NCBI RefSeq assembly: GCF_002934365.1
Contig: NZ_PTIY01000002.1
Coordinates: 62,001-126,000 of the forward strand
Origin: Methylobacter tundripaludum
Lineage (GTDB): Bacteria > Pseudomonadota > Gammaproteobacteria > Methylococcales > Methylomonadaceae
Direction: 5' to 3'
DNA length: 64,000 bases
Shown here piece by piece: positions 33,964 to 42,801 of this stretch (position 1 is its first letter; each line of letters begins with the position of its first letter). A model generated the notes under the pieces. It was not told where the DNA came from, did not search any database, and worked only from the letters and a program-made list of their open reading frames with translations. The position numbers and the translations under genes were made by a program.

Positions 33964-35291
33964 ACTAAAACACCGGATGGCTCAACGGCGCTGACTTTTT
34001 CTTCCGGCGCCGAGAACCGCTGAAAGGCGATGCTTTGCTCTATCGGGTAGTGCTCCTGGCCGGTGACGGCTTTGATAATGCAGGCATTGCGGTAGCAGAC
34101 CATGCCCAAGTCCGGCGTGACGAAGCCGTGCGTATGCAGTCCCACGTTCTGCACGAATATCTCGCCGCCATTAGGGTCGATGCTGTAGTTCCTGTTGACC
34201 GCGAACCGGGCTTGCGGATCCCGCTGAATGCGCGACGCGATGCCGTCGATAAACGCCGGCAACTGGTAACTGTAGCCGGTCGCCAGCACCAGCCCTTCAG
34301 TGCGGTGGCTGTAGCCCGCCTCCTGCTCGCCTTGAAAGAATTCCAGCTCAAAACGCCCGTCACCGGCATTGAATTCGGCGGCTTTTAATTCCGAGTTCGT
34401 CAACAAATTAACCCGAAAATCATGGCTTAAGCGCTTAACGTACATCAGGTCGTAAATGTCGTTAATCAAGGAGCCGTTAATGCCCTTGTACAGGTTTTTC
34501 TGGCCGTCGATTAAACGCTCCCGTTTGTGCGCGGGCAGTTGGTGGAAATAGTCCACATATTCCGGCGAGGTCATTTCCAGCGTCAGCTTGCTGTACTCCA
34601 GCGGAAAGAATCGGGGCGATCTGGTTATCCAGCTCAGTTCATAGCCGTAACTGTCGATGTCCTGAAGCAGGTCGTAAACAATCTCCGCGGCGCTTTGCCC
34701 GCTGCCCAATACCGTAATCGACTTTTTGCGTTGCAGCGTCTTCTTGTGCCGCAAATACTGCGATGAATGCACCGATTTGTCGGCCGTTTCCAGGCAGCAC
34801 GCGGGCGTGTAGGGCAGGGTTCCGGTGCCCAGCACCAACTTTTTCGCACGGTAAGTTTTGGCTTTCCCGGTTTTCATGCACTGTGACTGGATCACATAAC
34901 AGCCCAGGCTCTCGTCGTACTCGATTTGCCCGACGTGGGTGTTGAATGCGACATTGTCCAGCTTGCTCGCCGCCCATTGGCAGTATTGGTTGTATTCGCT
35001 GCGCATCAGGAAGAAGTTTTCCCTGATGTAAAACGAATAAATCCGGCCTTGCTGCTTGATGTAGTTTAAAAAGCTGAACGGGCTGGTCGGGTCGGCCAAG
35101 GTCACCAGGTCGGACAGGAAAGGGGTCTGCAAATGCGCGTCTTGCAGCAAAATGCCCGGGTGCCAGTTAAAGCCCTCGCTTTTGTCCAGAAAAAGGCTGT
35201 TCAAGCCTTCTATCGGTTGCATTAGGCAAGCCAAGCTTAAATTAAACGGACCTACGCCGATGCCGATTACATCATAAGTGATCTCACGCAT
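33960..35291 (-). CDS. Lysine/ornithine N-monooxygenase family (diamine N-hydroxylase)
   Basis: 443 aa. FAD motif DVIGIGVGPFNLSLA (about residues 7-21), DKSEGFNWHPGILLQDAHLQTPFL for substrate and FAD contact, the NADPH motif TVLGSGQSAAEIVYDLL (about 193-209), and VLATGYSYQLP near residue 332, all typical of IucD/AlcA/RhbE/DesB. It hydroxylates a primary amine, here probably putrescine or cadaverine made by the preceding decarboxylase, which it overlaps by 8 nt. The exact diamine cannot be read from sequence. Confidence 0.92.
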   Translation of the reverse strand: MREITYDVIGIGVGPFNLSLACLMQPIEGLNSLFLDKSEGFNWHPGILLQDAHLQTPFLSDLVTLADPTSPFSFLNYIKQQGRIYSFYIRENFFLMRSEYNQYCQWAASKLDNVAFNTHVGQIEYDESLGCYVIQSQCMKTGKAKTYRAKKLVLGTGTLPYTPACCLETADKSVHSSQYLRHKKTLQRKKSITVLGSGQSAAEIVYDLLQDIDSYGYELSWITRSPRFFPLEYSKLTLEMTSPEYVDYFHQLPAHKRERLIDGQKNLYKGINGSLINDIYDLMYVKRLSHDFRVNLLTNSELKAAEFNAGDGRFELEFFQGEQEAGYSHRTEGLVLATGYSYQLPAFIDGIASRIQRDPQARFAVNRNYSIDPNGGEIFVQNVGLHTHGFVTPDLGMVCYRNACIIKAVTGQEHYPIEQSIAFQRFSAPEEKVSAVEPSGVLV

Positions 35292-36888
35292 CGCAGGCCT
35301 CCTTGATGAATGCCTGGTTGGCGGCCGGGTGGGCCGCTTGGGTTACGGTTTTGTCGGGTGAATTGAAGTAGTTTTGCCCATGATGGGTGATCAGTTTAAG
35401 CACGGCCTGCATGTCCTGGATAGTCGTCAACGGGTTCAGTAAAGTGAATTTAAGATATTGTTTGCCATGTACTTTGGTGCTTGCTATGACCGCTTCGCCG
35501 GACCTGAACAGGGCTTTGCGGATATAGGCGTTAACGCGGTCGATGTCGTGTTCCGAATGTCGCCGGGACGGGCGATAACGGAACACCAGCGTGCTCAGCT
35601 GCGGCTGATGGATCACTTCGATGCTTTGTTCCGACAGCAGCAGCAAATAAGTCTGTTTCGCCAAATGAATATTGCGGTCGAACGCCGCGCCAAGTTGGTC
35701 GGCGCCCATCGTTCTGAGGGTCAGCCAGAGTTTCAGCGCGTCAAAGCGCTTGGTGGTCTGGATGCTTTTATTGACCAGATTGGGCGTGCCTTCATTGGCT
35801 TGGCTGAGCGGGTTCAGGTATTCGGCATGGTGGGTGACTACGGCTAAATAGTGTTTGTCCCTGACCAGGAACGCGCTGCAACTGACCGGTTGCAAGAAAG
35901 ATTTGTGGTAATCGACGGTGACCGAATCGGCGGACTCGATGCCCGCCAGCAAATGGCGAAACTTGGGCGATACCAGCAAACCGCAACCATAAGCGGCGTC
36001 GACGTGCATCCACAATTGATGAATGCGGCAGAGTTCGGCGATTTCAGGCAAGGGATCGATGCTGCCGAAATCGGTCGTGCCGGCGGTGGCGACAACCGCC
36101 ATCGGGATTAAGCCGTCGGCCAGACACTGCTCGATGGCCTGTTCCAGCGCCTGGGCGTTCATTTTGAAATAGCGGTCGCAAGGAACGGAAATCACCGAGT
36201 CATAGCCCAAGCCCAGTATCGCCGCCGCTTTTTGCACGCTGAAATGGCTCATCTGCGAGCTGAAAATGCGCAATTTGCGGAAATCTACCGGCAAGCCCTG
36301 CGCTTTATTGTTATGTCGCCATTTTTTTGCGCAGAAACTGTCGCGCGCGAGCAGCATCGCCATCAGGTTGGATTGGGTGCCGCCGCTGGTGAAAATGCCG
36401 TCCGCCTCCGCGCCCAGGCCGATTCTTTCCGCGGTCCAGTCGATCAGTTTTTGTTCGATCAGCGTACCGCCCGCGCTTTGATCCCAGGTGTCCACCGAGG
36501 AATTAATCGAGGTCAACAGCAGTTCGGCCAAAATGGCGGGCACCGCAACCGGGCAGTTCAGATGGGCGACATAGTGAGGATGATGAAAATAAATCGCATG
36601 ATTGAGATAGAGTTGCTCAATTTCCGCCAAGGCGTCGTTAAGATCGTTGCACGATCGATTTAAATCGATCGAGTGAAATTGGGCCGCAAGCTCGTGCGGC
36701 AGGACGCCGCTGAACGGTTTGTCAGCGGCCGACATGCTTTTTTGCATCAGTTCAATGCCTTTTAGCAGGCTTTCTTCGTAGTGATGCAGACTTTTATCGG
36801 TGAAGATGAAGTCAGGATTCTGTGAGCTCTCCCTGTTTTTTTCTGCGGGAGTTTTTACTGCTTTCAGTATGAAAGTGTCGCTACTCAT
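35284..36888 (-). CDS. Group II PLP decarboxylase (DesA/Ddc-like)
   Basis: 534 aa. The PLP lysine is in TVDYHKSFLQPVSCSAFL (about residue 335). An upstream His of the cofactor stack is in FSSQMSHFSVQKAA, and VATAGTTDFGSIDPLPEI and MHVDAAYGCGLL are family hallmarks. Related enzymes decarboxylate lysine, ornithine or 2,4-diaminobutyrate to the diamine used in hydroxamate siderophores (DesA, RhbB). It is first of the biosynthetic block after the receptor. The diamine product is undetermined. Confidence 0.9.
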   Translation of the reverse strand: MSSDTFILKAVKTPAEKNRESSQNPDFIFTDKSLHHYEESLLKGIELMQKSMSAADKPFSGVLPHELAAQFHSIDLNRSCNDLNDALAEIEQLYLNHAIYFHHPHYVAHLNCPVAVPAILAELLLTSINSSVDTWDQSAGGTLIEQKLIDWTAERIGLGAEADGIFTSGGTQSNLMAMLLARDSFCAKKWRHNNKAQGLPVDFRKLRIFSSQMSHFSVQKAAAILGLGYDSVISVPCDRYFKMNAQALEQAIEQCLADGLIPMAVVATAGTTDFGSIDPLPEIAELCRIHQLWMHVDAAYGCGLLVSPKFRHLLAGIESADSVTVDYHKSFLQPVSCSAFLVRDKHYLAVVTHHAEYLNPLSQANEGTPNLVNKSIQTTKRFDALKLWLTLRTMGADQLGAAFDRNIHLAKQTYLLLLSEQSIEVIHQPQLSTLVFRYRPSRRHSEHDIDRVNAYIRKALFRSGEAVIASTKVHGKQYLKFTLLNPLTTIQDMQAVLKLITHHGQNYFNSPDKTVTQAAHPAANQAFIKEACDA

Positions 36889-36916
36889 GTGCTTCTCCTG
36901 GGTCGAGTGAATGTTT

Positions 36917-36956
36917 GCCGCTACAGCGGTAAAGCGGGCTTTAACGCTGTAGCGGC
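36917..36956 (-). repeat. 12-bp perfect stem-loop between receptor and decarboxylase
   Basis: GCCGCTACAGCG and CGCTGTAGCGGC flank a 16-nt loop, filling the 73-nt gap between two genes of one operon. It may act as an mRNA processing or stabilising hairpin, or an attenuator allowing more receptor than enzyme. Confidence 0.6.
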
Positions 36957-36961
36957 CTGGA

Positions 36962-39139
36962 TTAAAAACTGTATTTGACGGAACCCGTTACGACGCGTCT
37001 CGGTCCGAATGTTGCGAACTCGCCGCCGCTGGTAAAGGCCGTGGCGACGTATTCTTTATCAAGCGCATTTTGCAGATTGATGGAGAACTGAAACTGCTTC
37101 CATTTGTAATGAGTCGATGCATCGAACAAGACCACGCTGGGCACTTCGATCGTGTTTTTGGCGGCATAGCTGTTGCCGAACGATGTGCCGATATAGCGTG
37201 CGCCGCCGCCCACGCCCCAACCTTTGGCGATACCGGCCGGTACGGTGTAATCGGCCCATACAGAAGCCTTGTGCTCGGGGGTGTATTCAAGCGGCTCTCC
37301 GATTTCGGCGGTAAAGGAGCTCTTGGTCACTTCCGCATTCAGGTAGGTATAGTTGCCGGTCAGGTTTAAGCCGTTATCCAAACTGGCGACGCCTTCCAGT
37401 TCGACGCCGCGGGAATTGGCTTCGCCCCGTTGCACATTCGCATAAGTGATCGGGTCGGGGGTCAGGAAGTCTGTACGCGTAAGGTCGAAATAAGCCAGCG
37501 TGACGAAGCTGTTTTGGTTTTTCGGCTGGAATTTGACGCCGAACTCATATTGTTCCCCCGTTTCGGGTTTAAGGGCTTTGCCGGCCGCATCGGTGCCCAG
37601 CGCGGGAAGAAAGGATTGCGCATAACTGAAGTACGGGGCCAGGCCGTTGTCGGCCACGTACACCAGGCCGGCGCGGCCGGTCAGTGCATTGTCGTCCTGC
37701 GTTGTGCTTAAACCGGTGAGCTTGTTTTTGATCACGCTGTCGGCGCGGTCATAGCGCCCGCCCAATGTCGCTCGCCAGTGCTCGCCGAATTTGATCTGGT
37801 CTTGAAGATAAAGCCCGATCTGGTTCTGGGTCGCATCCTCGTTTTTAAAGACCGGAGCGGACGCAACCGCCGAGCCGTAGACCGGATTGAAAATGTCGAG
37901 GTTCGGCGCGGCGCCGTAAGTTTGCAGCGAATTGGAGCCGACATGTTGAAAATCGAGGCCCGACAGCAAGGTATGATCCAGTACCGCTGTCGAGAATTTA
38001 AACTGGGCCTGGTTGTCGAGGTTGAAGCCGTGGACTTTGCCGAAGCTCTCATACAATGCGCGGCTGATCGTGCGTTGGTCGGCCAGCAATGCGGTCGTAT
38101 AAATGGAGCGGTCATCGACTTCGTTGTTGTAGTAACGGGTGTTCTGGCGCAACGTCAGCGCATCGTTGACGCGATGCTCCAAGGCGTAACCGACGGCAAA
38201 CTCTTCCCGGCTGTATTGATCGACATTCGGCTCGCCGGTGAAACGATTGGTCGGAATTTTGCCGTTGGCATTGGTGCGCAACGTGCCTTCGGCCGGTAAA
38301 CGTTGCGAGGGTTTGGTGTCATCCTTTTGGTAATGGCTTAAAAAAGTCAGCGTCGTATCGTCGCTGGGTTTCCAGGTCAGCGCCGGAGCGACATAAATAC
38401 GGTTGTCTTTGATGAAATCGACCTGGGTTTCGCTGTCGCGCACCAGGCCGGTGACGCGATAGGCCAGCGTTTTCCGTTCATCAAGCGCGCCGCCGACATC
38501 GAGTTCGCCTTGGAAGCGGTCGTAAGTTCCCGCTTCAAACTTGATTTCCCGGAACGGGTCGAATGTCGGCCGCTTGGACACGTAGTTAACCAAGCCGCCG
38601 GGGCTGGCTTGTCCGTAAAGTACCGACGCGGGTCCGCGCGGCACTTCAATGCGTTCCGCGCCATAAGGTTCCAGGCTGTAACCTACGGCGAAGCCGGGAT
38701 TGCTGAGTTTGAGGCCGTCGCGGTAAAGCCCGGTTTCCGTCGCATCGAAGCCGCGAATTTTGATGAAGGTGGTGCGCGGTTCAAAACCGAAGGTCTCGCT
38801 TTGCACGCCGGGCGTGTAGCGCAAGGCTTCGGCCATAGTGCTGACATTTTGCGCTTCCATTTGATCGCTGGTAATCACCGAGATCGATTGGGGCGTTTCT
38901 ATCAGCGGAGTGTCGGTTTTGGTGCCGGCCGTCGAGCTGCCGACTTTGTAATTGCCGGAGGTATTATCGCGCGCCGCTTTAACCTTAACGGCCGGCAGAG
39001 TGATCTCTTTTTTTTCAGTAGCCTGCGCTTTGGTTGGGCGCTCGGCGGCCATCGCCATTCCGTTCAGCGCGGCTCCCAGCGGCAATAATGCGGCCAGCCG
39101 CCAGCTTGCTTTCTTTAAAGCCGTATTTCTTTTCGACAT
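36962..39139 (-). CDS. TonB-dependent ferric-siderophore receptor, hydroxamate cluster
   Basis: 725 aa. Signal peptide about 1-32 (ending NGMAMAAE), a TonB-box-like EITLPAVKV near residue 45, and a plug with ETPQSISVITSDQMEAQ, IKIRGFDATETGLYRDGLK, YGAERIEVPRGPASVLYGQASPGGLVNYVSKRP. The barrel ends FGPRRVVTGSVKYSF, typical of FhuA/FhuE/FoxA-like hydroxamate receptors. Degenerate leader motif f lies 24 nt before its start. No own Fur box was seen, so it probably depends on the hemP promoter at 39943. Confidence 0.92.
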   Translation of the reverse strand: MSKRNTALKKASWRLAALLPLGAALNGMAMAAERPTKAQATEKKEITLPAVKVKAARDNTSGNYKVGSSTAGTKTDTPLIETPQSISVITSDQMEAQNVSTMAEALRYTPGVQSETFGFEPRTTFIKIRGFDATETGLYRDGLKLSNPGFAVGYSLEPYGAERIEVPRGPASVLYGQASPGGLVNYVSKRPTFDPFREIKFEAGTYDRFQGELDVGGALDERKTLAYRVTGLVRDSETQVDFIKDNRIYVAPALTWKPSDDTTLTFLSHYQKDDTKPSQRLPAEGTLRTNANGKIPTNRFTGEPNVDQYSREEFAVGYALEHRVNDALTLRQNTRYYNNEVDDRSIYTTALLADQRTISRALYESFGKVHGFNLDNQAQFKFSTAVLDHTLLSGLDFQHVGSNSLQTYGAAPNLDIFNPVYGSAVASAPVFKNEDATQNQIGLYLQDQIKFGEHWRATLGGRYDRADSVIKNKLTGLSTTQDDNALTGRAGLVYVADNGLAPYFSYAQSFLPALGTDAAGKALKPETGEQYEFGVKFQPKNQNSFVTLAYFDLTRTDFLTPDPITYANVQRGEANSRGVELEGVASLDNGLNLTGNYTYLNAEVTKSSFTAEIGEPLEYTPEHKASVWADYTVPAGIAKGWGVGGGARYIGTSFGNSYAAKNTIEVPSVVLFDASTHYKWKQFQFSINLQNALDKEYVATAFTSGGEFATFGPRRVVTGSVKYSF

Positions 39140-39163
39140 GCCTTTCCCCTTAATATTTATAGT

Positions 39164-39195
39164 GGTGGCTGCCTGGCAAGAAAGCTGGGTGGCTG
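39164..39195 (-). promoter_or_regulatory. Leader hairpin motif, copy f (variant flanks)
   Basis: Transcribed strand: CAGCCACC, then an imperfect hairpin CAGCUUUCUUGCCAGG, then CAGCCACC. Both flanks carry the same change relative to the other copies (AGCCACC for AGCCAGCC). The motif ends 24 nt before the receptor ATG. Confidence 0.45.
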
Positions 39196-39303
39196 ATTTG
39201 TGTTATGTAGTAGATTTATCTGGATCGGCGATGAAACCGATGCTTTATATATGTTCCTGGCCGATAGCGTGTGACTCAGGGGCAGGGGTTTTCAGGATGA
39301 TTT

Positions 39304-39567
39304 TTAGTGAACGCGGCCTATTGCCGGCTGAGTATTGCGATGCGCCGGCGCCGCATCTTGCATCTGGGCGATCCGCACCTTGGCGTGGTTTAAGACTGAG
39401 CTGAGTATGTGCAGCGATTCGCAATTGGTGCGTATCTTAGTTTCGCCCAGATTTATCTCTAGGGTGCCGCAATCAGGACAAAATACCACGCGACAATCGG
39501 CGTTACCGGCAAGGCTTACTTTCTTGTGTCGTTTATTTGAATTTATTGAGTTCATTGATTTCACCAT
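39304..39567 (-). CDS. Small zinc-ribbon-like protein next to hemP
   Basis: 87 aa. Cys residues in NADCRVVFCPDCGTLEINLG (about 24-34) suggest a single metal-binding knuckle followed by a beta strand and a helix (LHILSSVLNHAKVRIAQMQ). Family not recognised. It lies between hemP and the hydroxamate receptor; a shortened paralogue sits in the equivalent place before tonB (26969-27106). An ATG four codons in (39555) is an alternative start and corresponds to the paralogue's start. An iron-responsive regulatory role is possible but not shown. Confidence 0.65.
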   Translation of the reverse strand: MVKSMNSINSNKRHKKVSLAGNADCRVVFCPDCGTLEINLGETKIRTNCESLHILSSVLNHAKVRIAQMQDAAPAHRNTQPAIGRVH

Positions 39568-39626
39568 CCAAATGTTGGGCAGGATAAAGTCTGCCGAAGC
39601 CGCGGTATGCAGCGTTTCTTTGACAT

Positions 39627-39668
39627 TGGCTGGCTACCAACAGCGGAAGTGTTGGTTGATGGCTGGCT
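39627..39668 (-). promoter_or_regulatory. Leader hairpin motif, copy a
   Basis: Transcribed strand: AGCCAGCCA, hairpin ACCAACA-CUUCCGC-UGUUGGU, TAGCCAGCCA. It lies between hemP and the small zinc-ribbon-like gene, 59 nt before the latter. It has the longest stem of the six copies. Confidence 0.6.
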
Positions 39669-39680
39669 GCTTTTTACAAA

Positions 39681-39929
39681 TTATTTGGTCAGGATTAATT
39701 TGTCCTGGCGCGTTAAACGTAATCGGTATTCTTCACCGGCGTGCTCGATCACAACTTCGCGGCCCGAGCTAAATAGCTCCGCGCTGTTTAACCTCTGCCG
39801 CACCAGCTGTGATCCCGTCACTGCCGGCACTTCCACCTTCCCTGGTGGTCGTAAAACAGGCGTTGTGTCCTGTTTTGTCGACAGCGTTAAGTCTAAAGGT
39901 TCTGTAGAGGGGGGAAGTTGTTTGTTCAT
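39681..39929 (-). CDS. hemP: Hemin uptake protein HemP family
   Basis: 82 aa. The C-terminal HemP domain reads SAELFSSGREVVIEH, then EEYRLRLTRQDKLILTK, the diagnostic ending. The N-terminal 45 residues are low-complexity. HemP/HmuP proteins are small iron-starvation proteins; in some bacteria they activate haem-uptake transcription. Here it heads a siderophore receptor operon, not a haem operon. A near-perfect Fur box ends 13 nt before its ATG. The decayed copy at 27344-27504 heads the tonB operon in the same way. Confidence 0.88.
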   Translation of the reverse strand: MNKQLPPSTEPLDLTLSTKQDTTPVLRPPGKVEVPAVTGSQLVRQRLNSAELFSSGREVVIEHAGEEYRLRLTRQDKLILTK

Positions 39930-39937
39930 GGTTGCAA

Positions 39938-39959
39938 ATAATAATGATTATCATTTGTC
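39938..39959 (-). promoter_or_regulatory. Fur box upstream of hemP
   Basis: Contains the perfect 6-1-6 dyad AATGATTATCATT (39943-39955). The sequence and the following bases match the box at 27508-27529, showing the two promoters share ancestry. Confidence 0.87.
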
Positions 39960-40058
39960 GAGTCAACATTTGTTGTTCCATTTTGGTAAATTACTTAAAA
40001 GTCAGCGCGTAATCACTTAATTGGATAGTGCATGCCCAAGCTGTTATCGATGCCGATT

Positions 40059-40201
40059 AGGAACGTGCATGAAATAACTTGAGCAAGTTTTATTTTTCAT
40101 TTTTTAACCATGAAGGACATGAAGCGGCATGAAAGGTTTAAGTCTTCATGTCCTTCATGCTCTTCATGGTAATTGCCTAAATTAATTTATGCACGGTCCT
40201 T
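40059..40201. mobile_element. MITE-like repeat, copy 1, upstream of xfp
   Basis: Ends AGGAACGTGCATGAAATAA and its near complement (TTAATTTATGCACGGTCCTT) are terminal inverted repeats. The interior has ATGAAGGACATGAAG facing CTTCATGTCCTTCAT. The element ends about 230 bp before xfp. A second copy at 43974-44099 lies on the other side of xfp-ackA in the same orientation. Confidence 0.75.
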
Positions 40202-40428
40202 AACGCTGGATAATGTCCAGAAAAGACAGGAAAAAAGAGACTTCGTATGATGTGGTTTGAGTTTAATTGAGGTGGGAGGGTAAGAACCGGAATAAGCATG
40301 CGGTACTGGGGCACTTAAGAGCGATTACCTTGTAGTGTTAGCCAGCCTGTCATATAGGCGTCATAATGAGAATGTCTAATATCGAAAGTCAATTGTCCCC
40401 TATGAAACCAAACCCGGATCTATAAACC

Positions 40429-42801
40429 ATGACCACCCAACAGACGAAGCTATCCCAAGAAGAAATCAGCAAGATTGACGCCTATTGGCGCGCATGTAAC
40501 TATCTTGCCGCGGGCATGATTTATCTGCGCGACAATCCGTTGCTGCGCGAACCGCTCAAGCTTGAGCATGTGAAGAGTCGCTTGCTGGGGCATTGGGGAT
40601 CAAGTCCCGGCCTTTCTTTTACCTATATCCACCTCAACCGGCTGATTAATAAGTACGACCTGAATGCTATTTTTATGGCCGGTCCGGGACACGGCGCGCC
40701 GGGCGTGCTCGGTCCGGTTTATCTGGAGGGCGCGTACAGCGAAACCTATCCGAACAAGAGCGAAGACGAACACGGCATGCGCCAATTTTTCAAGGAATTC
40801 TCCTTTCCGGGCGGCATCGGCAGCCATTGCACGCCGGAAACGCCGGGCTCGATTCATGAAGGCGGCGAACTCGGCTACAGCGTCTCGCATGCGTTCGGCG
40901 CGGCTTACGACAACCCGGATTTGATTGTTGCGGTGGTGGTCGGCGATGGCGAATCCGAAACCGCACCGCTGGCGACCTCCTGGCATTCCAATAAATTCCT
41001 GAACCCGATCCGCGACGGCGCGGTGCTGCCGATCCTGCATCTGAACGGCTACAAGATCAACAACCCGACCATCCTGTCGCGCATCCCGCACGAAGAATTG
41101 GAAAACCTGTTCAAGGGCTACGGCTGGACGCCTTATTTCGTCGAGGGTAGCGACCCGGACGCGATGCACCAGGCTATGGCGGCCGCTATGGAGCAGTGCG
41201 TGCTGGAAATCCGCCGTATCCAACAGGAAGCGCGCGCTAGCTGCCAGCCGGTCCGCCCGCGCTGGCCGATGATCGTGTTGCGCTCGCCCAAAGGCTGGAC
41301 CGGGCCGAAAGAAGTCGATGGCAAGAAAGTGGAAGGCTTCTGGCGCGCTCACCAAGTGCCGCTGGGCAACGTGCGCGACACGCCGGAGCATTTCAAACAG
41401 CTGGAAGACTGGCTGCGCAGTTACAAGCCGGAACAACTGTTTGACCGGGACGGGCGCTTGCTGCCCGAATTCAAAGCCCTTGCACCCAAGGGCGCTCGGC
41501 GCATGAGCGCCAACCCCCACGCCAACGGCGGCCTGCTGCGCAAAGCCCTGCACATGCCGGATTGCCGCGACTATGCCGCCGTCGTGACCAAGCCTGGAAC
41601 CACCAGCGCCGAAAACACGCGTCCTCTAGGCAAGTTCCTGCGCGACATCATGCGCTTGAATATGAACAATTTCCGCGTGTTCGGCCCCGACGAAAACAGC
41701 TCGAACAAGCTGGACGACGTGTACGAGGCCAGTAAGAAAACCTGGCTGGCCGACTATCTGCCGGAAGATGCGGGCGGCGGCGAACTGTCGCCGGACGGTC
41801 GGGTCATGGAGATGCTGTCCGAGCATACCTTGGAAGGCTGGCTGGAAGGCTATCTGCTGACCGGCCGCCACGGTTTCTTCTCCACCTACGAAGCCTTCGT
41901 GCATGTGATCGATTCGATGTTCAACCAGCATGCCAAATGGCTGGCGATGTCCAAGGAAGTCGCATGGCGCGCGCCGGTGTCATCGCTGAACCTCTTAATC
42001 ACCTCGACCGTCTGGCGCCAGGATCACAACGGCTTTACCCATCAGGATCCGGGCTTTCTCGACGTGGTGGTCAACAAAAGCCCGGAGGTGACGCGGATCT
42101 ACCTGCCGCCCGACGTTAACTGTCTGCTGTCGGTTGCCGATCATTGCTTGAAGAGCACCAATTACATCAACGTGATCGTTTGCGACAAGCAAAAGCATTT
42201 GCAATTTCTGGACATGGATGCGGCGATCAAGCACTGCACCAAAGGCATCGGCATCTGGGGCTGGGCGAGTAACGATCAAGGCGTCGAACCGGATCTGGTT
42301 ATCGCGAGCGCGGGCGACATCCCGACCAAGGAAGCGCTGGCCGCAGTGGTGTTGCTGCGCGAGAATTTCCCGGAACTGAAGATTCGCTTCATCAACGTGG
42401 TCGATCTTTACAAGCTGACGCCGGACAGCGAACATCCGCACGGCTTGTCGGACAAGGATTTCGATAGCCTGTTTACGCTGGATAAGCCTATCCTGTTCAA
42501 CTTCCACGGCTATCCCTGGCTGATCCATCGCCTGGCCTATCGCCGCAACAACCACAAGAACCTGCATGTGCGCGGCTACAAGGAAAAAGGCAGCATCAAT
42601 ACGCCGCTGGAGCTCGCAATCCAAAACGAGATCGACCGCTTCAGCCTGGTGATCGATGCGATCAACCGCGTTCCGTCTTTGCGCGTGGCGGGCGCGCATG
42701 TCAAAGAAAGCATGCGCGATATGCAGATCGAATGCCGCAACTACGCTTACGAACACGGCACCGATTTGCCCGAGGTTGATAACTGGGTGTGGCCGTATTG
42801 A
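40429..42801 (+). CDS. xfp: Xylulose-5-P/fructose-6-P phosphoketolase
   Basis: 790 aa, full length for the family. Motifs: [21 protein letters not shown] (about residue 50), [39 protein letters not shown], the ThDP motif [20 protein letters not shown], and [15 protein letters not shown]. It splits xylulose-5-P or fructose-6-P with phosphate into acetyl-phosphate and a shorter sugar phosphate. The overlapping ackA completes the phosphoketolase route to acetate and ATP, a bypass known in several methanotrophs. Confidence 0.95.
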   Translation: MTTQQTKLSQEEISKIDAYWRACNYLAAGMIYLRDNPLLREPLKLEHVKSRLLGHWGSSPGLSFTYIHLNRLINKYDLNAIFMAGPGHGAPGVLGPVYLEGAYSETYPNKSEDEHGMRQFFKEFSFPGGIGSHCTPETPGSIHEGGELGYSVSHAFGAAYDNPDLIVAVVVGDGESETAPLATSWHSNKFLNPIRDGAVLPILHLNGYKINNPTILSRIPHEELENLFKGYGWTPYFVEGSDPDAMHQAMAAAMEQCVLEIRRIQQEARASCQPVRPRWPMIVLRSPKGWTGPKEVDGKKVEGFWRAHQVPLGNVRDTPEHFKQLEDWLRSYKPEQLFDRDGRLLPEFKALAPKGARRMSANPHANGGLLRKALHMPDCRDYAAVVTKPGTTSAENTRPLGKFLRDIMRLNMNNFRVFGPDENSSNKLDDVYEASKKTWLADYLPEDAGGGELSPDGRVMEMLSEHTLEGWLEGYLLTGRHGFFSTYEAFVHVIDSMFNQHAKWLAMSKEVAWRAPVSSLNLLITSTVWRQDHNGFTHQDPGFLDVVVNKSPEVTRIYLPPDVNCLLSVADHCLKSTNYINVIVCDKQKHLQFLDMDAAIKHCTKGIGIWGWASNDQGVEPDLVIASAGDIPTKEALAAVVLLRENFPELKIRFINVVDLYKLTPDSEHPHGLSDKDFDSLFTLDKPILFNFHGYPWLIHRLAYRRNNHKNLHVRGYKEKGSINTPLELAIQNEIDRFSLVIDAINRVPSLRVAGAHVKESMRDMQIECRNYAYEHGTDLPEVDNWVWPY

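Noticed and set aside
40600-41553. 317-aa minus-strand ORF opposite xfp
   Set aside because: Antisense shadow of the phosphoketolase, generated by its high-GC third positions.
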